Shown: positions 43,065 to 57,053 of the stretch, piece after piece
Layout: each line of letters begins with the position of its first letter
Numbering within the stretch: position 1 is the stretch's first letter
From: Corynebacterium simulans
Lineage (GTDB): Bacteria; Actinomycetota; Actinomycetes; Mycobacteriales; Mycobacteriaceae
NCBI RefSeq assembly: GCF_001586215.1
Contig: NZ_CP014634.1
Location: 1,922,001-1,986,000 of the forward strand
Length of the DNA: 64,000 nucleotides
Direction: 5' to 3'
Made by a program: the position numbers and the translations under genes
Notes under the pieces: generated by a model
What the model saw: only the letters and a program-made list of their open reading frames with translations
Database searches by the model: none
Told to the model about the DNA's origin: nothing

Positions 43065-43095
43065 AAAAGCACCCACCAACAAGATGGGTGCTTTT
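43065..43095 (-). terminator. Terminator of cysK
   Basis: On the minus strand AAAAGCACCCA pairs with TGGGTGCTTTT (43085-43095 and 43065-43075) with a 9-nt loop and a T-run after the stem. Confidence 0.8.
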
Positions 43096-43114
43096 CATTC
43101 AAACGACAGGAAAA

Positions 43115-44050
43115 TTATGCCTCGCGGATGTCCTCAAACAGGACGGTGGAGACATAACGCTCACCAAAGTCCGGCAGAACCGCAACGATGGTCTTGCCCT
43201 CGAACTCTGGGCGAGCAGCCAGCTTGAGTGCTGCGGAGATGTTTGCGCCGGCGGAAATGCCCACCAGTAGGCCTTCCTCGGTAGCTAGCTTGCGGGAGGT
43301 CTCAATTGCCTCTTCGTTGGTGGCGGTCATGACCTCGTCGAGCAGCTCGCGGTCTAGTACCTCTGGGACGAAGTTTGCGCCGATGCCCTGAATCTTGTGC
43401 GGGCCAGCGTGGCCTTCAGACAAAACAGGGGAGTCAGCCGGCTCGACGGCAACTAGGTGGAGGTCGGCATTCTTGGACTTCAGGTAGCGACCAACACCGG
43501 TGACGGTGCCGCCGGTGCCGACGCCGGCGACGAAAGCATCAACCTTGCCTTCGGCGTCGTTCCAGATCTCTGGGCCGGTGGTTGCCTCGTGGATCTTCGG
43601 GTTTGCCTTGTTGGCGAACTGGGAAGCCAGGATGGCGTTGTCGTTGTTGGCGATGATCTCATTCGCCTTGTCGACGGCGCCCTTCATGCCGGCTGCACCT
43701 GGGGTCAGGACGATCTCTGCGCCATAAGCACGCAGCAGCACCTTGCGCTCGTTGGACATGGTCTCCGGCATGGTGAGGATGACCTTGTAGCCAAGGGTGG
43801 CGCCAGCGAAGGCGAGCGCGATGCCGGTGTTGCCGGAGGTGGCCTCGACGATGGTGCCGCCCGGCTTGAGCTCGCCGGCTTCTACCGCGGCGTCGATAAT
43901 AGCCTTGCCAATGCGGTCCTTAACGGAGTTAGCAGGGTTGAAGGATTCGACCTTCACCAGCACCTCTGCGCCGAGGCCCTCCGTCAGGCGGTTCAGGCGA
44001 ACCAGTGGGGTATTGCCGATGGTTTCCAGAATGTTGTTGTAGACAGCCAC
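43115..44050 (-). CDS. cysK: Cysteine synthase A (O-acetylserine sulfhydrylase)
   Basis: The 311-residue PLP enzyme makes cysteine from O-acetylserine and sulfide. The PLP lysine is in [13 protein letters not shown], the substrate loop is [12 protein letters not shown], and the PLP phosphate site is [12 protein letters not shown]. The start is GTG 44050 with AAGGAG 8 nt upstream. The upstream TAGAC-N6-GTACA (44110-44125) resembles a McbR operator. cysE follows downstream; together they form the cysteine pathway. Confidence 0.96.
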   Translation of the reverse strand: MAVYNNILETIGNTPLVRLNRLTEGLGAEVLVKVESFNPANSVKDRIGKAIIDAAVEAGELKPGGTIVEATSGNTGIALAFAGATLGYKVILTMPETMSNERKVLLRAYGAEIVLTPGAAGMKGAVDKANEIIANNDNAILASQFANKANPKIHEATTGPEIWNDAEGKVDAFVAGVGTGGTVTGVGRYLKSKNADLHLVAVEPADSPVLSEGHAGPHKIQGIGANFVPEVLDRELLDEVMTATNEEAIETSRKLATEEGLLVGISAGANISAALKLAARPEFEGKTIVAVLPDFGERYVSTVLFEDIREA

Positions 44051-44109
44051 TTTGAGGACTCCTTGGAAAATATCTTCGTGCGTACCCTAGCTACTGTACA
44101 CCACGCTAC

Positions 44110-44125
44110 TAGACAAAGCGGTACA
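44110..44125 (-). promoter_or_regulatory. McbR-like site upstream of cysK
   Basis: TAGAC-AAAGCG-GTACA matches 8 of the 10 defined positions of the corynebacterial McbR operator TAGAC-N6-GTCTA. It lies 60 bp upstream of the cysK start, and cysK is a McbR target in C. glutamicum. No McbR gene is in the window. Confidence 0.45.
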
Positions 44126-44200
44126 TAACTTCTGAACCGATCATTCGGGCACTGGCTGTGGGATTTGGATCGCGCTTTGGCAGTAAGGCGATTTATTCTT

Positions 44201-44288
44201 ACCCCCATTGGCCGGTTATACTGCGGGGAACGTGTTCTTTTACCCCCGAATCGCATGGTGGGTATGGGTGCACCTACTGGTTACCCCC
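44201..44288 (+). promoter_or_regulatory. Three phased RamA-type boxes upstream of ramA
   Basis: ACCCCC occurs at 44201-44206, 44242-44247 and 44283-44288, each within TTACCCCC or TTTACCCCC-like sequence and exactly 41 bp apart. C. glutamicum RamA binds short C4-5 or G4-6 stretches and represses its own gene. The last box ends 19 bp before the ATG, so it could block translation or elongation. Confidence 0.6.
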
Positions 44289-44307
44289 AACTAGGAGAGA
44301 GATTCTC

Positions 44308-45147
44308 ATGGAGCCGCATCGCCTCAAAGATGACGACGAAGCCGTACGCGCCGCACTGTCTTCCCTGAAGACCGCAACCGGCATTCCCGTCACGATGTAC
44401 GGAACCCTGCTTCCCGATAATCGTCTGCAGATCACCCAGTGGGTCGGCCTGCGCACGCCGGCTTTGCAAAACCTGATCAGTGACGCCGGAGTCGGAGTGG
44501 GCGGCCGTGTTGTCAGCACGCGCCGTGCAGTAGGTGTTTCGGACTACGCTCGTGCGACCACCATTTCGCATGAAAATGACCGCTACATCCAGGACGAAGG
44601 GCTGCATTCCATCGTGGCTGTTCCGGTCACGGTGCAGCGTGAGATCCGCGGTGTCCTCTATGTCGGCGTGCACTCTCCGGTACGCCTGGGAGACAAGGTT
44701 ATTGAGGAAGTAACCATGACCGCCCGTTGTCTGGAGCAGGATTTGGCGGTTAATTCCGCGATGCGCCGCGCCGATGGCGGTAAGGGCGGCGCTGCCCGCG
44801 GCCACGTCATGAATGGCGCGGAGTGGGAGCAGGTGCGCTCCACGCACTCCAAGCTGCGAATGTTGGCTAACCGCGTAGACGACGAGGATCTGCGCAAGGA
44901 ACTTGAGGCTTTGTGCGATCAGATGGTTTCTCCGGTCCGCGTTAAGCAGTCTACGAAGCTTTCCGCCCGTGAGCTTGATGTCCTGTCTTGCGTGGCGCTT
45001 GGCCACACCAACGTCGAGGCGGCTGAGGAAATGGGCATCGGTGCAGAGACCGTGAAGTCCTATTTGCGCTCTGTGATGCGCAAACTCGGTGCGCATACCC
45101 GTTACGAAGCGGTCAATGCCGCTCGCCGTATCGGCGCATTGCCCTGA
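44308..45147 (+). CDS. ramA: LuxR-type regulator of acetate metabolism, RamA
   Basis: The 279-residue regulator has an N-terminal GAF-like domain (about residues 10-160, VGVGGRVVSTRRAVGVSDYARAT...VAVPVTVQREIRGVLYVGV) and a C-terminal LuxR helix-turn-helix (KLSARELDVLSCVALGHTNVEAAEEMGIGAETVKSYLRSVMRKLGAHTRYEAVNAA). Size (282 in C. glutamicum) and place next to cysK and before murA match ramA. It controls acetate, TCA and sugar genes. The upstream boxes suggest autoregulation. AGGAG precedes the ATG; the downstream hairpin at 45166-45209 ends the transcript. Confidence 0.9.
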   Translation: MEPHRLKDDDEAVRAALSSLKTATGIPVTMYGTLLPDNRLQITQWVGLRTPALQNLISDAGVGVGGRVVSTRRAVGVSDYARATTISHENDRYIQDEGLHSIVAVPVTVQREIRGVLYVGVHSPVRLGDKVIEEVTMTARCLEQDLAVNSAMRRADGGKGGAARGHVMNGAEWEQVRSTHSKLRMLANRVDDEDLRKELEALCDQMVSPVRVKQSTKLSARELDVLSCVALGHTNVEAAEEMGIGAETVKSYLRSVMRKLGAHTRYEAVNAARRIGALP

Positions 45148-45165
45148 TATACATGGTTCTTCTAC

Positions 45166-45209
45166 CCGGATGCCCCTGAAACTTGCAGAAGTTTTTCAGG
45201 GGCATCCGG
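45166..45209 (+). terminator. Long hairpin between ramA and murA
   Basis: CCGGATGCCCCTGAA (45166-45180) pairs perfectly with TTCAGGGGCATCCGG (45195-45209). AACTT/AAGTT bases extend the stem inwards. It ends only 14 bp before the murA GTG and has no T-tract on the plus strand, so it could be a terminator or a leader element of murA. Confidence 0.6.
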
Positions 45210-45223
45210 TAGTTTAGGAAGAT

Positions 45224-46492
45224 GTGAAAGACCAATTTATTGTCTCTGGTGGTGCACGGCTCGAAGGCACGGTTGTAGTTGATGGCGCGAAAAACAGCGT
45301 CCTGAAGCTCATGGCCGCCTCGCTTTTGGCGGAAGGCACCACGACGTTGACCAACTGTCCGCAGATTCTCGACGTCCCGTTGATGCGCAAGGTTCTAGAA
45401 GGCCTAGGCTGCGAAGTAACTATCGACGGCGACGTCGTTACGATTACCGTCCCCGAAAAGCTCCACTCGAACGCGGACTTCGATGCTGTACGTCAGTTCC
45501 GCGCTTCTGTTTGCGTGCTGGGACCCCTGACCTCTCGCTGCGGTCATGCGAAGATTGCCCTCCCCGGTGGCGATGCCATCGGTTCGCGCCCGCTGGATAT
45601 GCACCAATCGGGTCTGGAGAAGATGGGTGCACGTACCCATATTGAGCATGGCGCGGTAGTAGCTGTGGCCGATGAGCTCCACGGCGCCAACATTCGCTTG
45701 GACTTCCCATCCGTCGGTGCAACCGAGAACATTCTTACCGCCGCTGTTCTCGCAGACGGTGAGACCGTCTTGCGTAATGCAGCCCGAGAGCCAGAGATCG
45801 TTGATCTGTGCATGATGCTCAAGGAGATGGGCGCAGATATCGAGGGCGAAGGCACCTCCACCATCACGATCCGCGGCGTGGAAAAGCTGCATCCCACCGA
45901 ACACAAGGTGATTGGTGACCGCATTGTTGCCGGTACCTGGGCCTATGCTGCAGCGATGACGCAGGGGGATATCACCGTCGGCGGTATCGCGCCGCGTCAC
46001 CTGCACCTTCCATTGGAGAAGTTGAAGTCCGCCGGCGCGGAAATCGAGGACTACGACAACGGTTTCCGCGTTCGCATGAACGGCCGACCAACTGCGGTGG
46101 ATTACCAAACGCTTCCATTCCCGGGTTTCCCAACTGACTTGCAGCCAATGGCGATTGGCCTATCTGCCGTAGCCGAAGGCACCACCGTCATCACCGAGAA
46201 CGTCTTCGAGTCGAGATTCCGCTTCGTTGATGAGATGCTCCGTCTCGGCGCCGATGCGCAGGTGGATGGCCACCACGTTGTCATTCGTGGTCAGCAGCGA
46301 CTTTCTTCCACCCATGTTTGGAGCTCCGATATTCGTGCCGGCGCCGGGTTGGTGCTCTCCGCACTGTGCGCAGATGAAATAACGACCGTTCACGACGTCT
46401 TCCACATCGATCGTGGCTACCCGCACTTCGTTGAGAATCTCTCGCGTTTGGGCGCTGACATCAAGCGCACACAGGAGCCGAAGGCCTACTAA
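45224..46492 (+). CDS. murA: UDP-N-acetylglucosamine 1-carboxyvinyltransferase (Asp117 variant)
   Basis: The 422-residue enzyme adds enolpyruvate to UDP-GlcNAc, the first step of peptidoglycan synthesis. The N-terminus has the conserved [16 protein letters not shown]. The catalytic loop reads [13 protein letters not shown]: residue 117 is Asp where E. coli has Cys115, the target of fosfomycin. M. tuberculosis has the same Asp117 change, which makes the enzyme insensitive. The GTG start has AGGAAG just upstream. The rRNA operon follows. Confidence 0.95.
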   Translation: MKDQFIVSGGARLEGTVVVDGAKNSVLKLMAASLLAEGTTTLTNCPQILDVPLMRKVLEGLGCEVTIDGDVVTITVPEKLHSNADFDAVRQFRASVCVLGPLTSRCGHAKIALPGGDAIGSRPLDMHQSGLEKMGARTHIEHGAVVAVADELHGANIRLDFPSVGATENILTAAVLADGETVLRNAAREPEIVDLCMMLKEMGADIEGEGTSTITIRGVEKLHPTEHKVIGDRIVAGTWAYAAAMTQGDITVGGIAPRHLHLPLEKLKSAGAEIEDYDNGFRVRMNGRPTAVDYQTLPFPGFPTDLQPMAIGLSAVAEGTTVITENVFESRFRFVDEMLRLGADAQVDGHHVVIRGQQRLSSTHVWSSDIRAGAGLVLSALCADEITTVHDVFHIDRGYPHFVENLSRLGADIKRTQEPKAY

Positions 46493-46653
46493 GCGCTTGC
46501 CGACGCCCCGTCTATCCCTAGTATGCGCCTAAAAATGCGGTTTGTACTGGGGATTTGTATTGTTCGTGGGGTGGGGGCTAAATTAATTCAAGTCGCAACG
46601 AGGTGGCCGCAAGGTTAACAAGTTGAGACGAGGATGAATTCTTCTTCACGGAT

Positions 46654-46682
46654 TTGACACTAATCAAAGAAGTGAGTAAGTT
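46654..46682 (+). promoter_or_regulatory. Candidate rRNA operon promoter
   Basis: TTGACA (46654-46659) and TAAGTT (46677-46682) are spaced by 17 bp, a good sigma-A promoter about 430 bp before 16S. The GC-poor stretch 46550-46650 upstream may act as an UP-like or multi-promoter region. Confidence 0.6.
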
Positions 46683-47115
46683 ATTCCGAGTCGCTTCGAG
46701 AGCGAGGAGCTGGATGGAAGGCTTCTGGTTGTCGTTGTCGTGATGATGTCTGAGAACTCAATAGTGTGCCAATGTACTTTTTTCTGCATTGTGTGGTTGA
46801 TTGTGATTGTGCTGGTCATTCTGGATGTTTGGCTGGTGTGGTGTGTGCCGGATCGGGCCTTGTGGGCGCGATTGTAAATAATTAAGTTTGTTTGGTATGC
46901 ATTTTTAAGTCATGTTGGCTGCATTTTTGTGGTTTGACTGCCCCCTTTATTTTTGCCCCGTCGGGTTGGGGGTGGTTGTGATTTTTCTTTGTATAGTAAT
47001 TTTTTGGATTTGCCAGCCTTATTGAGCATTCATTGTGATGGGTGTTTGGTTGGTTTGTCTTTTTGTTAGGTTTGGGCTTTTCACGGCCTGATTTTTTGGC
47101 TTTGTGCTGAAATTT
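46683..47115 (+). other. Pre-rRNA leader of the rRNA operon
   Basis: This 433-bp AT- and GT-rich leader has no gene. The 16-nt motif TGAGAACTcaATAGTG at 46751-46766 recurs before 23S at 48889-48904, so it is probably an antitermination or processing signal. T-rich stretches fill 46800-47115. Confidence 0.6.
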
Positions 47116-52117
<5,002 letters not shown>

Positions 52118-52162
52118 AACGTGCAACACACAAACAAACAAAAAAGATGATTACGTCATGCA

Positions 52163-52179
52163 CGCGTCCACTATGCAGT
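52163..52179 (+). other. Right arm of the pre-23S processing stem
   Basis: CGCGTCCACTATGCAGT is complementary to 48894-48910 (ACTGTATAGTGGACGCG) over 17 bp with one G-U pair. The two arms enclose 23S and would form the RNase III-type stem for its release from the precursor. Confidence 0.7.
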
Positions 52180-52218
52180 ATCTGACACAACACTTAAAAG
52201 GGCAACACAGCCCCGAAA

Positions 52219-52341
52219 GTTTGTCGGTGGTTAATAGCGGCAGGGAAACGCCCGGACCCATTCCGAACCCGGAAGCTAAGCCTGCCCGCGCTGATGGTAC
52301 TGCAACCGGGAGGTTGTGGGAGAGTAAGTTACCGCCGACAT
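52219..52341 (+). rRNA. rrf: 5S ribosomal RNA
   Basis: The sequence runs from GTTTGTCGGTGG to CACCGCCGACA-type ends, which pair with each other (TGTCGGTGG with CCGCCGACA). Conserved parts include CCCATTCCGAACCCGGAAGC and GGTACTGCA. Ends are approximate. Confidence 0.93.
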
Positions 52342-52370
52342 AAAACAATAAACACACAACTCAATACACA

Positions 52371-52424
52371 AAGAAGGAAGGCAAGCAACCAAACATGCTG
52401 GTTGCTTCCCTTCCTTCTTTTTCG
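52371..52424 (+). terminator. Terminator of the rRNA operon
   Basis: A 20-bp stem with one mismatch (52371-52390 with 52400-52419; AAGAAGGAAGG...CAACC and GGTTGC...CCTTCTT) is followed by a T-rich run at 52417-52424. Confidence 0.9.
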
Positions 52425-52761
52425 TTTTCTACTATTGAACCAACACCAGCCAGCCACGACTATCGGCACGACGTTCCCCTTCGCCTTATCGTTTGTCGAC
52501 CTGCATTCGAGCCATCCAACCAGCCCACAACGCCCGGTTACAGCGGCTTTAATGGTTCGAATACTGCTTATTTCAGCACGGAAACTATTAACCGGCATCT
52601 CCGGTCTGCGCGCAGCGGGGAAAGCGGAGTAGTTCAACGTAGCGTTGATGAACCTTGGAGAAGAATAGGAATCTTCTTAGCAGTCATACGTCGGTCGAAT
52701 GTGGCAGCTAGACTAGGACGGATAGCTTTAAAATCACCATTAACCAGAGGAGATTTCCTGC
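52425..52761. other. Spacer between the rRNA operon and the MacB-like ABC genes
   Basis: I see no gene in these 337 bases. Short open frames cross it but have no ribosome site or family resemblance. TAGACT near 52712 or TAGCTT near 52724 could be the -10 element of the ABC operon, and AGAGGAG at 52746-52752 is its ribosome site. Confidence 0.55.
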
Positions 52762-53499
52762 ATGTGTCCACCGGAGAGGGCAGCGGCGCGCGCCGTCGAA
52801 CTGTTTAAGCAATACGGACAAGGCGATACCGCTGTTACCGCATTGGACCATGTCAACGTGGTCTTCGAGCGCAATAAATTTACTGCCATCATGGGACCGT
52901 CGGGCTCAGGTAAGTCCACGCTGATGCACACCATGGCCGGTCTTGATTCAGCTACTAGTGGCTCAGCCTTCATCGGTGACACGGATATGTCGCAGCTAAA
53001 TGACAAGTCCATCACCGCACTGCGCCGTGACCGCCTAGGGTTCATCTTCCAGTCTTTCAACTTGGTACCAACCCTAACTGCGGCGGAGAACATTACCTTG
53101 CCAATGAACATCGCTGGCAAAGAAGTAGATAAGTCCTGGTTCGATGAGGTGACTACCCGCCTGGGATTGGCACAGCGCCTGAGCCACCGTCCAGCAGAGC
53201 TTTCCGGCGGCCAGCAGCAGCGCGTGGCGTGTGCGCGTGCGCTTGTATCCCGCCCAGAGATCATCTTCGGCGATGAGCCCACCGGCAACCTTGATTCCAA
53301 TTCTTCCGCGGAGGTTTTGGCTATTCTGCGCACCGCAGTAGATCAAGATGACCAGACCGTCGTCATTGTCACCCACGATGCCAAGGCTGCTTCCTATGCG
53401 GATCGCGTCGTATTCTTGGCCGACGGCAAGCTTGTCAACGAGCTACAGAACCCAACCATGGAATCCATCCATAAGGTCATGGCGGAGATCGAAAGCTAA
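52762..53499 (+). CDS. MacB/LolD-type ABC ATPase
   Basis: The 245-residue ATPase has Walker A GPSGSGKST, signature LSGGQQQR, Walker B IIFGDEPTGNLD, and H-loop VTHD. The GDEPTGNLD wording and pairing with an FtsX-like permease place it in the MacB/LolD/BceA group, which work as mechanotransmission machines rather than classic importers. AGAGGAG lies 9 nt before the ATG. Its stop codon shares one base with the permease start. Confidence 0.92.
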   Translation: MCPPERAAARAVELFKQYGQGDTAVTALDHVNVVFERNKFTAIMGPSGSGKSTLMHTMAGLDSATSGSAFIGDTDMSQLNDKSITALRRDRLGFIFQSFNLVPTLTAAENITLPMNIAGKEVDKSWFDEVTTRLGLAQRLSHRPAELSGGQQQRVACARALVSRPEIIFGDEPTGNLDSNSSAEVLAILRTAVDQDDQTVVIVTHDAKAASYADRVVFLADGKLVNELQNPTMESIHKVMAEIES

Positions 53500-56042
53500 T
53501 GGCAAGGAATACCACCATGCGCAAGGTTTCCTTGCGCAACATCGTCGCCCATAAGCTCCGCCTTGCGTTGACGCTGCTCGCAGTGGTCCTTGGCACCGCC
53601 TTCATCGCGGGCTCTTTCATGTTCACCAATTCCCTGTCGAATACTTTCGATGCGGCGGTTACCAATGCTTTTACTGGCGTTGACGCCGCCGTCAGTAAGA
53701 AGGATTCTGGCCCGGACCTGGATGAGAAGATGCGCCAGGACCTAGCCAACGATGACAAGGTTGGCAAGGTCAACATCGAGAGTGCCCAAAATGTCGTCGT
53801 AGCCAACGACAAGGCCGAGGCATTCCAGACCACCGGCGGTGGGGCGAGCGTTAGGCCCTACTACAAGGCCGAAGAGTCGGTAGGTGAGCCCGGCGAGATT
53901 ATAGAGGGCGAGGCGCCCCAAGGCACTGGCGAGGTCACCATCAACGATGCCGCAGCAGAAAAGTACGGCGTCACCGTTGGCCAAAAGCTGCTCGTTGTCC
54001 ACCCCGACAAACGTGATGAGGTCACTGTCGCCGGCATCGAGAAGCCAGCCGTGGATGCAGGTCCAAGTATTACCCTGCAGATGGATAACAAGGCCTTCGT
54101 TGAACGCTACGGAAACTCTCAGCAGCTGAAGGTCTCTGCCGCTGAGGGTGTAAGCCCAGAGCAGCTCGTCGATCATCTCAACGCCACCTACGACGTTGAG
54201 GCGGAGTCCGGCGAAAAGCTTGCAGAGGAAATGTCGGATGCTATTTCTTCGGCGCTGAAGTTCGTCAATTACTTCCTCATTGCCTTCGGCCTTATCGCGC
54301 TGTTGGTAGGCACCTTCATCATTGCGAACACCTTCTCCATGATCGTCGCACAGCGCACCAAAGAGTTCGCGCTGTTGCGTGCGCTGGGCGCATCGCGCCG
54401 ACAAATTACCCGCTCGGTCGTCGTTGAGTCCTTCATCGTGGGCTTTTTGGGCTCCGCGGTGGGCGTCGTCGCCGGCATGGGCCTGGTGGCGATCATCAAG
54501 GCTGTGCTTGCATCCCGTGGCATGCCTGCAGATAGCGGCCTCGGATTGAGCCCGCTTGCGGTCATCGTGCCCATCATTCTGGGCACCGTGGTTACGGTGG
54601 TTTCCGCATGGGCACCAGCCCGCCGTGCGGGTGCAGTCGAGCCGGTTGAGGCCATGCGCACCACGGAGTCCGCAGCGGCGAGCTCGCTGAAGGTGCGCAC
54701 GATCGTCGGCGGCTTGCTCATGGGCTTGGGCGTCATCTTCGTCATCGCCGGCGTGCTTGTCGACGCCGCGACTGGCATCCGCGCCGGCCTCGTCGGCCTG
54801 GGCGCGCTTAACTTGCTCGTCGGCTTCAGCCTCGCAGGCCCCGCACTTTCACTACCCATCGTTCCTACCTTGGGCCGAGTTATCGGAGCGCCTTTCGGGG
54901 CCATCGGCAAGCTGGCGTCTACCAACTCCAAGCGCAACCCGCGCCGTACCGCTGCAACCGCCTTCGCGCTTACCCTTGGCGTTGCCCTCGTGACTGCCAT
55001 CGGCATGCTGGGCGCCACTATGAAGTCCTCCGTTGCGGAGACGATGGAGAAGGACATCAGTGCCGATTACCTGCTCTCCGGGCCTTCTCAGGGCAGTTTC
55101 CCCACTCCGGTAGAGACTGGCGAGCGCGCCGCCAAGGCCGAGGGCGCTGGCGAAGTCGTTACCGTTGGCACCGCGCCGGTGAAGGTCGAAGACCAAGCCT
55201 CGTTGAACTATGGCCCTGAATACACCATGTCGGAGACGGTTGATTCCAACCCACAAAACATCTTCATGCTCAATATGGTGGAAGGCGATAGCGACATCGC
55301 CGAGGGCGGTTTCATCGCCGATGCCACCACCGCAGGCGAGCAAGGCTGGAAGGTCGGCGAGAGCTACGAGCTTTCTGGCATGGTTCCGGGTAAGACTACA
55401 AAGGTCGAGCTGAAGGGCATTTACGAGGACTTCCAGATGCTGCCCAAGCTGGCGGTTTCCCAAAAGGACGTCGAGAAGCTACTGCCTGGCGACGCCCTGA
55501 CCGTAGCGATGGTTGGAGTCAATGCGGCAGAGGGCGTCGACTTGGAGCAACTGCGCACCAACCTGGAGGAATCTGTCAAGGACCTCGTGGTGGTGCAGGT
55601 GGCTTCCGGTGAAGAATACGCCGGCGAGGCCGCAAGCATGATTAACCAGATGCTGACCATTCTCTACGCGCTGTTGGCGCTTGCGGTCATCATCGCGGTG
55701 CTTGGCATCGTCAATACGCTGACCCTGGGCGTTATCGAACGCCGTCAGGAAATTGGCATGCTGCGCGCCGTTGGTACCCAGCGCCGTCAGATCCGCACGA
55801 TGATCACCCTGGAGTCCGTCCAGATTGCAGTATTCGGCGCAGTGGTGGGCATGATTCTGGGCCTGGGCCTGGGCTGGGCCTTTATCAAGGTACTGTCCGA
55901 AGAGGGGCTTGGTGGCGCCGTTATTCCGTGGGGCATGCTGACCATCTTGCTGGCAGGCTCTGCCGTGGTTGGCGTGCTGGCCGCGCTATGGCCAGCACAT
56001 GGTGCATCCAAGACTCCGCCTTTGGATGCAATCGCGGACTAG
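53499..56042 (+). CDS. FtsX-family ABC permease (two FtsX modules)
   Basis: The 847-residue permease has a first helix at residues 20-45, a long extracytoplasmic domain (about 45-245), three helices around 255-375 (FVNYFLIAFGLIALLVGTFIIANTF first), then a second module with helices near 405-465, another extracytoplasmic domain (about 520-710) and three final helices (AEMLTILYALLALAVIIAVLGIVNTLTL-like). The cytoplasmic coupling segments are VAQRTKEFALLRALGASRRQI and VIERRQEIGMLRAVGTQRRQI. It probably moves or senses lipids, lipoproteins or peptides at the envelope. It ends overlapping the convergent crcB gene by 4 bp. Confidence 0.9.
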   Translation: MARNTTMRKVSLRNIVAHKLRLALTLLAVVLGTAFIAGSFMFTNSLSNTFDAAVTNAFTGVDAAVSKKDSGPDLDEKMRQDLANDDKVGKVNIESAQNVVVANDKAEAFQTTGGGASVRPYYKAEESVGEPGEIIEGEAPQGTGEVTINDAAAEKYGVTVGQKLLVVHPDKRDEVTVAGIEKPAVDAGPSITLQMDNKAFVERYGNSQQLKVSAAEGVSPEQLVDHLNATYDVEAESGEKLAEEMSDAISSALKFVNYFLIAFGLIALLVGTFIIANTFSMIVAQRTKEFALLRALGASRRQITRSVVVESFIVGFLGSAVGVVAGMGLVAIIKAVLASRGMPADSGLGLSPLAVIVPIILGTVVTVVSAWAPARRAGAVEPVEAMRTTESAAASSLKVRTIVGGLLMGLGVIFVIAGVLVDAATGIRAGLVGLGALNLLVGFSLAGPALSLPIVPTLGRVIGAPFGAIGKLASTNSKRNPRRTAATAFALTLGVALVTAIGMLGATMKSSVAETMEKDISADYLLSGPSQGSFPTPVETGERAAKAEGAGEVVTVGTAPVKVEDQASLNYGPEYTMSETVDSNPQNIFMLNMVEGDSDIAEGGFIADATTAGEQGWKVGESYELSGMVPGKTTKVELKGIYEDFQMLPKLAVSQKDVEKLLPGDALTVAMVGVNAAEGVDLEQLRTNLEESVKDLVVVQVASGEEYAGEAASMINQMLTILYALLALAVIIAVLGIVNTLTLGVIERRQEIGMLRAVGTQRRQIRTMITLESVQIAVFGAVVGMILGLGLGWAFIKVLSEEGLGGAVIPWGMLTILLAGSAVVGVLAALWPAHGASKTPPLDAIAD

Positions 56043-56407
56043 AAGTTCTGATAGATAATCGGAGCCCACATCGCCCCGCGCCAAGCTAGAACGATGCCCA
56101 GCGCGAGGGTGAAGAAGAGGTACTGGATACACTTCCAGTACCTCTTCTCTTTAAGCATTTCTCCGAGCTCCTTGGCAAGGGTCGACCACGTGGAAAGCCC
56201 GCCGGCGAATCCGACGATGGCTAGGGGATAGAGGACCTCGCTAAGCGCGCCGCTTACTTGCTCAATAAAGCCGTAGGCCAAACCGATAGCGAGCGCGCCA
56301 CACATATTTGCGGCGAAGGTGCTAACCGGAGAGGGCAGTACCTTGGTGAAACCGTAGCGGGCCATGCCGCCGAGGAAGGCGCCGGAGAGGATGTAGAGAA
56401 CAATCAC
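56039..56407 (-). CDS. crcB: Fluoride channel subunit CrcB (first of two)
   Basis: The 122-residue protein has four transmembrane helices of the Fluc/CrcB family, with GGMARYGFTKVL, FAANMCGALAIG and the pore motif GFAGGLSTWSTLAKE. It pairs with the neighbouring, overlapping crcB gene; two different subunits form the dual-topology-like heterodimer common in Gram-positive bacteria. Each exports fluoride from the cytosol. The genes overlap by 4 bp (ATGA). Confidence 0.9.
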   Translation of the reverse strand: MIVLYILSGAFLGGMARYGFTKVLPSPVSTFAANMCGALAIGLAYGFIEQVSGALSEVLYPLAIVGFAGGLSTWSTLAKELGEMLKEKRYWKCIQYLFFTLALGIVLAWRGAMWAPIIYQNF

Positions 56408-56712
56408 TTGGCGCCTACCTTGTCACCCAGGAGATAGGCCATAACGCAACCAACCACTGTTGCCAGCACGTAGCAGCCAGCCTGCGTGGCAGTAACGGAG
56501 GCGGTTAGGAAAGCGAACGTGGCGAAGCTGGTAAAGCCGCCGAGTACGCCCGTGCCCCAGAAGGGTCCCGGCTTGAAATAACCCATCAGGGCGCTGCCCA
56601 AGATATTTATTAAAAGCAGCGGAATCAGTCCTCCGCCCAGCAGGGATGACAAAAAATAGCGGGCCACGGCGCCTAACGCGGCACCGGACCCGACTACTAG
56701 TGCTTGAGGCAT
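56404..56712 (-). CDS. crcB: Fluoride channel subunit CrcB (second of two)
   Basis: The 102-residue subunit has GAALGAVARYFLSSLL, LLINILGSALMGYF and the pore segment GVLGGFTSFATFAF. It is the upstream gene of the crcB pair and starts 10 bp after a 55-residue gene of unknown function. Confidence 0.9.
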   Translation of the reverse strand: MPQALVVGSGAALGAVARYFLSSLLGGGLIPLLLINILGSALMGYFKPGPFWGTGVLGGFTSFATFAFLTASVTATQAGCYVLATVVGCVMAYLLGDKVGAK

Positions 56713-56722
56713 GGCCTACATA

Positions 56723-56890
56723 TTACTTCCACTCCATCTGCTGGGAACGGACGAACGCCTCAACTTCCTCAACTGGCTTGTTGAGCTTGGGATCAAACTT
56801 CAAATAGGCCTTGGTCTCGCGGGCGATGAGAACGAATGGACCCCAAATCACCCCGGCGATGCTTTCGAGAATATTTGTCACTGATTCCAT
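56723..56890 (-). CDS. Conserved-looking small protein of 55 residues upstream of crcB
   Basis: The frame encodes [20 protein letters not shown] followed by [20 protein letters not shown] and [15 protein letters not shown], short enough to be missed by usual length cut-offs. The N-terminal amphipathic or membrane-skimming segment and charged C-terminal helix look like real protein. It ends 10 bp before the crcB pair, suggesting one operon. The family is unknown to me; a membrane-associated accessory is a guess. TAGTTT-like sequence upstream could be a leaderless promoter. Confidence 0.6.
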   Translation of the reverse strand: MESVTNILESIAGVIWGPFVLIARETKAYLKFDPKLNKPVEEVEAFVRSQQMEWK

Positions 56891-57053
56891 GCTGAAAAAC
56901 TACTACGTGACAGAAAATAAACGAGGGGATTTGTGGATCTGGTTCACATTTTCCCCCTTGTGGGGGTTAAAAGTCCTGCAAAACTCCACGTGGCTTGGCA
57001 AGCTTAGGCCACACCTTTATCACGCTTTTATATCCCCCTATAAGGAGCAGTCC

